Source of the DNA: Riptortus pedestris
Lineage: Eukaryota > Arthropoda > Insecta > Hemiptera > Alydidae
NCBI GenBank assembly: GCA_019009955.1
Contig: CM032230.1
Location: 4,574,001 to 4,638,000 of the forward strand
Direction of reading: 5' to 3'
Length of the DNA stretch: 64,000 nucleotides
The notes beneath the pieces were generated by a model. The model worked only from the letters and a program-made list of their open reading frames with translations. It did no database searches and was not told the origin of the DNA. The position numbers and the translations under genes were made by a program. Numbering within the stretch: the first letter of the stretch is position 1; every line of letters starts with the position of its first letter. Shown here one piece after another: positions 33,379 through 64,000 of this stretch.

Positions 33379-33726
33379 TTAAGAATCTTAATAAAGCTCA
33401 AAATACATAACATGTATTTTTAATTTATTGACATGCTTTGTTAGATTAATTAAAAGGTCCACTTTTTTGCTAATGATTTTCCAGAAGAACATGAGGAATC
33501 TTTGCTAAAATCTAGAATAAATTTTTGAACATATCCACAGCTAGCTTAGTAGTCAAAGGGGAGTGCCATTTGGTAGGTGCGCAGATCATAAATTGTTTGC
33601 AACTTTGGGGCATGACGTAATGAATTTCCACTTTTAGCTTTGTTTACATCATGAACATTGGTATCTTTTAGTGAATTGTTTTATTTTCTATTTTTATTAG
33701 TTTGTTTGTTTTTTTTGCAAAATACC

Positions 33727-33866
33727 GAGTGATTGTGCTGTAGAAACATATTCCAACAACCCTAGGAAATCAGGCAAGTCTGTATCTTATCACCGGCTCC
33801 CGAAAAACCCAGAAATTAAGAAACAGTGGGTAGTCCTGTGTAGACGAGGAGATTTGAACTTTATTA
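33727..33866 (+). pseudogene. THAP-domain fragment
   Basis: The plus frame reads PSDCAVETYSNNPRKSGKSV then SYHRLPKNPEIKKQWVVLCR and RGDLN. This is the N-terminal half of a THAP zinc finger (C2CH), with HRLPKNPEIKKQW the recognisable piece. The first zinc-binding Cys is kept (DCAVE), the second is Tyr (ETYSNN, where Cys is expected), and the start Met is changed to Ile. THAP domains occur in P-element-type transposases and many insect DNA-binding proteins. It ends abruptly at the gypsy fragment. Confidence 0.75.
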
Positions 33867-33867
33867 T

Positions 33868-34975
33868 GGGTTACCATACGTTCCCATGGGTGGACAGTTT
33901 TTCTTGGGTTGTTATGTTTTTCAATGCATTGTCGACATTCAGCAACCATCTCTTCAATATCCTTGTCCATGTTTTTCAGCAGCAAAAGCTACAAGCTAAG
34001 GCCTTCATTTCCATTCCTCCCAGATGAGCCACATGAAGTTCTCTGAGCGAACTGAAGCACATGTGATCTGAGAGAATGAGGTATCATAACTCTCCAGTCT
34101 TTCATTACACAATCATCTTGAATAGACAGCTCGTTACCATGAAATCCATATTGTTCTGCGCTTTGTCCTGATTTTAAAGCTTGTAAGACTGGCACCAAAA
34201 CTGAATCTTTATGAGTTTCCCTAGCACTACGGTACAGCTGACATTGAGTGTCTCCAGTTGGTTTATCTGGTATTTAGAGAGGTCATCTACAACATTTTCT
34301 TGGGCCAGTTCAGTGGGAAACCGTGAGAGATAATCAGCATTGGAATGATGAGCAGTTTGCCTATACTCTATATCATAGTTAAAACCAGAGAGAATGTGAG
34401 CATAATTGAATAGCAGTGTTGCTGAGATTGTTGGAAAGGTCTTTGCTGGATTGAAAATCGATACTAATGGTTTGTGATCTGTAATCAATGTAAATTTTCA
34501 CCCACAGCAAAAAGGAAAAAACTTCTTCAGGCCCCAATATATTCTTAAGGCTTCCTTATCAATTTGAGAGTATCTCTGTTCAGCTTTTGTCAACGACCGA
34601 GATGTGAAAGATATTGGTCTGTCCGTCCCATCGCTGTAGCGGTGAGCTAAAATGGCTCCCAAACCTACTGGTGAAGCATCAGTAGCCAAGACCAGAGGTA
34701 AGTTAGGATCAAAGTGCACCAAAACGTCATCATTTGTGGTAATATTCTTAATCTTCTGAAAACATGTTTCATAAGATGGAGACCAGTTGAACATGTATCC
34801 TTTAGTAGTAGATGATTTAACAGATGTAGTAGTGTTGTCAAATTCTTTATGAATTTGTTGTAATAATTTGCTAGGCCCAGAAAAGTTTGGAGCTCCGAAA
34901 CATTTTCTGGTCTTTTAGTTGGTTCAAGCACAATTCTAGTAACTTCCTTTTCTTAAAATTCTGGTCCAAATCTTT
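33868..34975 (-). pseudogene. Ty3/gypsy pol fragment (RT end, RNase H, integrase zinc finger)
   Basis: Pieces in three frames, in the correct order on the minus strand. The RT thumb is TKRPENVSELQTFLGLANYYNK (34930-34850). RNase H shows LATDASPVGLGAILAH and SQIDKEALRIYWGLKKF (34794-34500), then ITDHKPLVSIFN and HHSNADYLSRFP (34488-34310). The integrase zinc-binding start is LLKNMDKDIEEMVAECRQC (about 33985-33900). Frameshifts near 34850, 34500, 34200 and 33990 make it dead. The sequence differs from the element at 38-42 kb, so it is another family. Confidence 0.88.
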
Positions 34976-35192
34976 TTGTCATACCATTTTAATCGTCACC
35001 ATTGCTAATTTCATAAATAAATGTACATATTAACAGCATAAATATAACTTGGTTATTCATTTTAATTCTAAATGTAAACAAACAGAAAACAATTTGTAGA
35101 GTAACATAATAATGATATAACCAGAAAAATCATATGATAACAAAAGTAACACAATAATCATATGTTAACAAGGGTAAAACAATAATCATATG

Positions 35193-35197
<5 letters not shown>

Positions 35198-35225
<28 letters not shown>
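35198..35225. repeat. (TA)n microsatellite
   Basis: TA run at the left border of the duplicated segment. The other copy also starts with a TA run (42405-42427). Confidence 0.9.
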
Positions 35226-35230
<5 letters not shown>

Positions 35231-35329
35231 TATATATTTTACCGAATGTTTTCACAGAAACTGTATTGCTCAGGTAAGAGGACATTATGCTTTCTTAAAT
35301 ATTCCATTATTCGATTAAATAAAATCGAA

Positions 35330-35700
35330 AATAAAAGTTTACATTTCTAGCATTAAGACACAGGCCAGATACTATTGAAATGAACTAGTGACCAGAATAG
35401 CAAAGGAAGCTGTAAAAGATGAAAACATACCCTTACATTACAATAAAATTTCAATTAGATATGTGAAGAATATACGACATACTGAAAAATTAAATGTTGG
35501 CAAGAACGATGTGACAGAACAGATTTAAAAAGCTTTATTCTAAAAATTGATGACTATTCAAACTGTATAAACACGGCAACGGACTACTACACTACACAAT
35601 TCCTAACATGGCACGGATCTAAAAAAAACGTACTTACACAGATTTAAAATCATGAATAGAAGCACATGCCCCGGTGATAGTACTATGGAACGAACTGTTT
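35330..35700 (+). pseudogene. LINE RNase H tail fragment (short copy)
   Basis: Broken plus-strand frames: ELVTRIAKEAVKDENIPLHY, CWQERCD-like and TATDYYTTQFLTWHG. It is related to the minus-strand LINE at 54.3-55.8 kb, which has ENELVDKIAKNASKDQNIPI. Many stops. Confidence 0.65.
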
Positions 35701-36512
35701 TACCCATCAGTTCACTACTTGGGAGGGAGGATGTTGCCACTACAGTGGATAGAGGAGGAGACTGAGGGGGAGGGGAGAGAAAGACCTAATTACATGAAAC
35801 TTGGCATGCATATTACTAACCCAACTTAGACTTTAGGCTACATTAATATTCTTTTGTTCTTTATTTTTCTTTCTTACTTTTGTTCTTTATAAACTAGAAC
35901 CCTTTTTAAAAGTAGTTAAAGGGATATTTCAATCAACATAATAGAATTCTGTGTACTTTTATAAATAAAAACAGTGTCATAGAATTTCTGATACTACCAT
36001 TCATTGAATATCTTCCAGATAATAATAATTAAGGGAAAATTGTTATTTAAAGAAAGATAATGGGAGAATAATTTATAACAGCATTGACAATGCCTGGAAG
36101 AGCAAAACATTTACTATGAATAATATAAAATAAAAAGAAAGGTGTGTGACCTGAAGATATCTTTTCTGGCCATTAAAAATACTTTGGTTGGGCTCAGTAA
36201 GGATAAAGTAAAAAAAAAAGTCCATGCTGCAGGAACTGTGTGAATAGTTATTCTAAGGTGCCTAGAAATTAGGGAATATAATATTTCAGTTTCATCATTC
36301 AAATCATATTAATTTCCAGGATTGATACTATACCAAAATAAAACATGAAAATCTCGAGATTCTAGTCTCTGTAAAGAGAACTAAAAGAATGTTTGATAAA
36401 GCCAGATTGCCCTCTAATTATGTAGATGATATACAGTGAAGCAGGTACTATTGTGTACTCTAGTAACTAGTACAATTACTTAAAAATTGAAACTAAGTAA
36501 ATCTATTGAAAC

Positions 36513-59167
<22,655 letters not shown>

Positions 59168-59346
59168 CTGAAAATTAAAAACCAATATAATAGCCTACAA
59201 AACATTTTTAGCTTTTTCTCGCTGAGACCAAATATATTTATAATGGCGAGAACACAAGAAATTCAACTCACACCATGTAGTATGTTTATTACTAACATGC
59301 ATTCTACTCGCATGGGCTTTATCAATGTTTTAGAATTCAATATGTG

Positions 59347-59348
59347 TG

Positions 59349-59396
<48 letters not shown>
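59347..59396. repeat. (GT)n microsatellite
   Basis: About 23 GT units, 180 bases upstream (gene sense) of the 744-bp exon. Confidence 0.93.
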
Positions 59397-59400
<4 letters not shown>

Positions 59401-59644
59401 TTGTTTGTCTGTATTCCCTTAATAGCTAACACAATTATTATTTACTTTCCAATAACAAACTGTAATGAAACTGTAGCTTCTGATATAATAAATTTTGAAA
59501 TTGATTTGATTTTGAAAGGTGTATGTGTCTTATAAACAAATCTAATTTACCATGTATGTACCACATAACTTCCCTTTACTTCTATAAAATTAAATAAACA
59601 AAATGTTTTGCAGCACTTCATTTAACATGACATAAACATAATAA

Positions 59645-59682
59645 ACAGATTTCCCTTGAGGGTAATGAGCTATATAATATAT
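59645..59682 (-). repeat. family A left-end scrap
   Basis: AACAGATTTCCCTTGAGGGT then AATGAGCTA keeps only the palindromic end. It abuts the TIR transposon. Confidence 0.5.
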
Positions 59683-62300
59683 ATTAGGGTGTCCCAGCCT
59701 ATAGGGGTGAACAAATGTTTTTGAGTTCAGATAGGCTACCCAATATTTTTTTCTCTATTTTACTCTAAAAATATATAAAATGTAAAATATATAATGGGTA
59801 AAATATATTATTGCTATCAGATAACGATAACCCCTTATTGACTTCATGTCCAACTAAGAACACATAAGTTAGAATGAAAGCCATAGCCGAAGTTTAGAAC
59901 TTAATGTTTAATTAGAATAAATAATATATGGTTTTACCTATTTACTTATTTATATTTTCTACTTAAAAGGATATTATTCATTAAATTTTCTTTTCACAGT
60001 TTGCTTATTGCAGTCAGGATATATATGTCCGTGTTCTTGTTATATGTGCAATAAAATTGTTTTTGTTCCTCCTGAACACTGACCATGCTATGAAAGTATT
60101 TAATTAATTAATTTAACTGCCTTTTTAGCTGTCGTTAATTGTTCTTAGTATCTGCAACTTCTTTGTTGCGTCTTGAAATGAAACAATACTTGACCGTGAA
60201 GTGGGGCACTCCTTGAGAAAATTGCAATCAATTTTGAGCTTATTGAAAAAGGACATGCTATTGATTGAACCTAAGTCAACAATATAGAGAAAAATATTTA
60301 TAGTTATGTTATCATTTTTAGTAGTGAGAAAAAGGAAAAATAATGTTTTTATCTGCCAGACTAACCGAAAGTGAGGCACAAAATTTTTCTTTGGATGGAA
60401 TGTAACGGTTAACGAGAGCTAATGGATTTCCATTGGATAAATTAGCAACAATTTTCGCTTTTATTTCTTGGTCTATATCATCGTCAAATAGACTAAATAA
60501 ATGCTTCATCTGTCAAATACCATTAATTCTGAGTTAGGAACTAAGTAACATTTTTTATGAATAAATTGCTTTTGCCATTCATCGAGCTTGGTGCATGACA
60601 CCTGAAGGTTGAATCTTCAATTTATTTTCTGTATCTCCTCCAAGAAATATATTGAAAGCTATACTAATAATCTATAGTCATCTCTAACAATATTTTTAGT
60701 CATGATGAACATTCAAACATGATAGCTTTTCTGTGCAGCTCTGTATCTTTCCTGGATCGACATTTTTCCAGCTCTCTCAAAAGTTTTTGAATAGCGGAAT
60801 GTTAGGACTTGTAGTCACTAGGCTAATTTTTGCCTCAAATACATATTTTAATACCAATTGGTATAGGTGATAGCGGCAAGGAAAAATAATCATTTCTCTG
60901 TTTAGGTTCTGCTCTGGAGGTACTCAAGCACCATAAATGTGACCTGTATTTGAAGCTGAGGTATCACAAAAGAGAATCTATACATTATCTTCAAGACTCC
61001 AGTCAAGAATAGGGTTCCAAACTGCTTCTGCATGTTCTCACCCTGCAGAGTTGTCCTATTTTGGCATAACAATAAGTAGTTCTTTGTTGCCACAAGAAAT
61101 AACTATCGGTTGGCGTTCTTCTTTATGTTTGTGCACGTCAAAAGCTGGTAACATTTTTCCACCACAGTGGACAGTTACAATACCCGGAATGTTGTTTTGA
61201 AACTCAACTTTTATTGCTTCTGCACACATTTTTCATTCTTCTGTTCGAATTAATATGATGTGAGTTACTAATAAAATATCCATCATTATTGTGTACGAGT
61301 GCCTCAATAGTTGCCTCTATAACAAAAACAGAATTTCTTATGCTTAACTGACATGTACCTAATGCATCAACTAATTTTGGACTGATAAAATCTTTCTTCA
61401 CAGAACATTTATTAGTGTTGGGCTGTGTGCTGTCGGTTGCAATAGGCAAATATTCTTGGAAATCTTATTTCAGACTCTAGACGAAGAATTTTCTTGATGT
61501 GCTTCATAAGAAGAAGATGAAGGATTTAAGGATGAAACATATTTAGCATGCCGCTTTTGCTCTTCAATGTTTCGAAGGTGTGCTCTTTCGTCTTTTTCAG
61601 GGTAATTCAGGACACTGTCTACTGGACCCAAATAACCAGGTCAAACTGGCTCTCTCTGCTTTTGGCAATTATAACTTATCTTCATTTATCCTAATTGATT
61701 GAATAGCAACAACCTGGGCAAGTTCAAACTAATTGTTCAAGTTTCTAAGAAACTCCTGTTGACAATGATCAAACACTTCTTGGGTTGTTTGCATTTTTTT
61801 GCAAATCTCTCTAAACATAATATAGGGTAACTAGTTTCTTATTACAGTTAGGCAAAGATTAAGCCAGTGTAAGTGCGTTTTCATAAAAAGAATGCATTCA
61901 AAAACAGTAATATTTGCACTTTCAATAACACTTAAATTCACTTTAAGAATATTGTAAAACAAAACTGCAAGTACTGGTTCATTAGAGGGAAGTTTTATAA
62001 CAGTAATTTGATGTTTTACACCCCTACTAAAATTATTTCCTTTTTAGATCTATGCAGCTCCACTGACATGTTGAATGAACGAATGAAATGATCATATTAA
62101 TATAGCAAATAAGCAAAAGCAGGCTACATTAGCTTCCGCATATTTTAGGATACATAAGCACTGACATGTCTTGAAACTCGGCAAGGGTTACCATCGTTCT
62201 ATGGACACCCAATTTTGTTTGCTATTGTTTTGGCATCGTTTAAAAAAAATTAAAGGGCATGCGTTAAAAAATAAGAACTTTTTACTTTTATGGGACACCC

Positions 62301-62304
<4 letters not shown>
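59683..62304 (-). mobile_element. TIR DNA transposon with unclassified decayed transposase
   Basis: About 2.62 kb bounded by ATTAGGGTGTCCCA at 59683 and TGGGACACCCTAAT at 62304 as perfect 14-bp inverted ends, with TA-rich flanks. The inside encodes minus-strand protein pieces in order: DFISPKLVDALGTCQLSIRN then SVFVIEATIEALVHN; FQNNIPGIVTVHCGGKMLPA then FDVHKHKEERQPIVIS; DWSLEDNV, FCDTSASNTGHIYGA; and NLSNGNPLALVNRYIPSKEK. From memory these resemble a widespread insect family of unnamed proteins similar to bracovirus gene cc8L18.2, whose VHWDGK and D-T-A-S-N-TG blocks look like catalytic Asp boxes. Stops and frameshifts show it is inactive. Confidence 0.75.
60125..61480 (-). pseudogene. transposase-like coding remnant in the TIR element
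   Basis: Blocks run 61450-61204 (CQLSIRNSVFVIEATIEAL), 61200-61080 (VTVHCGGKMLPAFDVHKHKE), 61000-60900 (DTSASNTG), about 60790-60740 (KLLRELEKCRSRKDTELHRK) and 60509-60318 (LFSLFDDDIDQEIKAK, NRYIPSKEKFCASLS). The protein would exceed 350 aa before decay. The N-terminal DNA-binding part was not recognised in 61480-62280. Confidence 0.65.

Positions 62305-62306
<2 letters not shown>

Positions 62307-62332
<26 letters not shown>
62307..62332. repeat. (TA)n microsatellite
   Basis: TA run between the TIR transposon and the family B end. Confidence 0.85.
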
Positions 62333-63354
62333 CTAGCTCAGATACCCGGCTTCGCCCGGGAATTGATATGAGGCTGGTATGGTGATGGTATTTTTTGGCA
62401 AGGCTTTACTTTGCACAATATTTTGACATTTACCCGTCCCAGTGTTTAGGGTTAATACCCGTTGTTGGCATTTGTTAATAATAAAATTAATTTTTTATGT
62501 AAGTCTTCACTGTCCTCCAAATTGTCATATTTCCCGTCTCCTGTGCATTATGCATAGATTTCAGCTATTAAGGACAAAATATTAACATTGATTTGAATTC
62601 ATTTTTCCAGCTGAGGTACCTGATAGTTCAAATAGGAATAAATTGTTGAGCATATCAATATTTCTACGCAAATTACTTGCTCCACACATTGTTCCTGGAG
62701 AAATGTATAAAAAAAAGTTAATCTAAATAACAAAGTAAACAACTATTGTTATGTATATGTTTGTCGAAAAACAAATAGACAATGAAATATCGCGAATTTT
62801 TATTTCAGGCGTCCCTTATAACCCCCACTCCCGTTCTAACCTAAACATTTTAATATAGCTTATAATCATGGAAGAATTAATGCTAATTGACATACCGAGT
62901 TTTGTTAAGTTCGGTTCAATCGTTAGCGCCCAATAAAATAGTTGACTCCCGCTTTAGTTTATAGTGTATATCTTGTTTATACACTGTTAAAAGACAAAAA
63001 TGAATATTACAAAAGTTACTCTAAATAACAAAATAACCACCTTTTGTTATGTTCATATTCGCCGAAAAACGAATAGAAAACGAAATACCGCTATTTTAAA
63101 TTCAGGCCTCCCTAACAACCCCCACTCCTGCCAGTCCCTAGAAATGTTGGTATGGCTTATTATAATGAAAGCGTTAGTCCTAATACACGTACCAAGTTTC
63201 ATAAAATTCGGTTCAGCCGTTTATGCGTGAAAAGGTAACAAACAAACAAACACACACGAAAGAAACAAAATGCAGTTATGGTGTCTATGACATGTGAAAC
63301 GAAAAGTTATCGTGAAAATTCGCGAAAAAAATCAATGTACAGACAGAGATTACA

Positions 63355-63358
<4 letters not shown>
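62331..63358 (-). repeat. family B repeat, complete, minus orientation
   Basis: TACTAGCTCAGATACCCGGC then TTCGCCCGGGAATTG at the left, ATCAATGTACAGACAGAGAT then TACAATTTAT at the right. Internal direct repetition of the ACAAAAGTTACTCTAAATAA block (62712, 63008). About 1.03 kb. Confidence 0.82.
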
Positions 63359-63399
<41 letters not shown>

Positions 63400-63414
63400 T
63401 AGATAGATAGATAG
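63357..63414. repeat. (TA)n(GATA)n microsatellite
   Basis: TA run passing into five GATA units. The same TA-to-GATA pattern recurs at 63567-63624, inside the next repeat. Confidence 0.92.
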
Positions 63415-63440
63415 TCTGTTACAACTCTTGCATTCACAAT

Positions 63441-63561
63441 TTTAGCAGATTTCCCTTAAGGGAAATCAGCTATTGAGGTCGTACTCATGACGCGAGTTTC
63501 GAAAAATTTCTTCAAATGTCCATCGATCCTACTCAGGAGATGACGAAAATGAGGTCCGTTC

Positions 63562-63614
<53 letters not shown>

Positions 63615-64000
63615 TAGATAGATATTTGTCTGTTACAACTCTAGCGGTCGCAATTTTTGTTTGATCGTTACCAAACTCGGAAATTTATCGTTTTATGTAA
63701 AAAGGAAGATCAAGTTCGTTAATGGCTGAAATCGGACCAGTGGGAGGGGGGGTTTAGAGGAGGGGATTTTCGAAAATTCAAAATATCTCCGTTACCATAC
63801 GTCGGATCAAAACATTGTATAGAACCAATCTTATTGCAAATTAAATTTACTATAAATATTGTTCTATACATTTATTCTGTATCTTTAATATTAACCGAGA
63901 TATTTGCATTTGTATTGTGAGTGTGGTCGGCTATGTTCGGGAGTTTCCGCCGAGCGCTAGTGTGGCCGTTTCACTAACTATTTGTCCTCGTGAGAATAGG
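63441..64000 (+). repeat. family A repeat, runs off the window
   Basis: TTTAGCAGATTTCCCTTAAG then GGAAATCAGCTATTGAGGTC, ATGTCCATCGATCCTACTC, TCTAGCGGTCGCAATTTTTG, ACCAGTGGGAGGGGGGG and ATTAACCGAGATATTTGCAT. The right end is cut off at 64000. Close to the copy at 30706, so probably young. Confidence 0.82.

Larger units (their letters stand above)
35198..36058 (+). repeat. short copy of a local segmental duplication
   Basis: Nearly identical to 42405-44079, but lacking the stretch equivalent to about 42522-43341, which in the long copy includes an eIF4G-like coding exon. Shared blocks: ACCGAATGTTTTCACAGAAA, ACATTTCTAGCATTAAGACA, CATGGCACGG and TCATAGAATTTCTGATACTA. It includes part of a LINE RNase H region and a family B fragment. 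It lies 3' of the eIF4G-like stop codon. Confidence 0.88.

Noticed and set aside
35198..35225. CRISPR-like or other spaced repeats
   Set aside because: Only microsatellites and dispersed repeats occur; no regularly spaced unit arrays.
60318..60509. Possible 5' exon of the eIF4G-like gene
   Set aside because: It lies inside the TIR-bounded transposon and its order fits the transposase remnant.

Overview
The window is AT-rich, intron-rich animal DNA, and the three recognisable host genes have insect-like protein sequence. Dense (TA)n tracts, tRNA-derived SINEs, mariner and piggyBac relatives, Ty3/gypsy, non-LTR and Penelope-like remnants fit a repeat-rich insect genome. A hemipteroid insect is a guess, not a conclusion.

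Host genes. (1) ATAD3, the mitochondrial AAA+ ATPase (belphegor in flies), lies on the minus strand in eleven visible coding exons from 21563 down to 1042. All splice phases agree and give 567 residues. The last few codons must lie left of the window. (2) Head to head with it, across about 0.68 kb, is an intronless plus-strand PIGB gene at 22246-23793, encoding GPI mannosyltransferase 3 (515 aa). (3) Between 59167 and 36513 on the minus strand are nine phase-compatible exons of an eIF4G-like MIF4G-domain protein whose 5' exons lie right of the window. After the MIF4G domain it runs into a Pro/Gln/Gly-rich tail carrying a basic-DP-TG motif, which in ordinary eIF4G sits before MIF4G.

Layout. 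1-800 is a mariner transposase fragment. 1-21.6 kb is ATAD3, its introns loaded with repeats, including a complete TTAA-flanked defective piggyBac element (12204-13766) and a solo-LTR-like unit (13825-14484). 21.6-23.9 kb holds the shared promoter region and PIGB. 24-35 kb is gene-poor repeat DNA with a few unidentified plus-strand exon-like pieces (26.3-28.5 kb), a broken gypsy fragment and a THAP-domain remnant. 35.2-36.06 kb is a shortened copy of 42.4-44.08 kb. 36.5-59.2 kb is the eIF4G-like gene. Its introns host a gypsy element with two 196-bp LTRs (38382-42400), nested repeats (45.5-47.0 kb), a LINE fragment between inverted repeats (49-53.2 kb), a large palindrome (53.28-53.70 kb) and a second LINE with an RNase H domain (54.3-55.8 kb). 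59.68-62.30 kb is a TIR-bounded DNA transposon with an unclassified, decayed transposase. 62.3-64 kb is further dispersed repeats.

Two unnamed dispersed families recur and are called here A and B. Family A has termini with AGCAGATTTCCC and strong hairpins. Family B has a CCCGG-CTTCG-CCGGG-type hairpin end and often abuts (TA)n. No tRNA, rRNA or CRISPR gene is seen. All coordinates were read by eye, so repeat edges are approximate to several bases or more.
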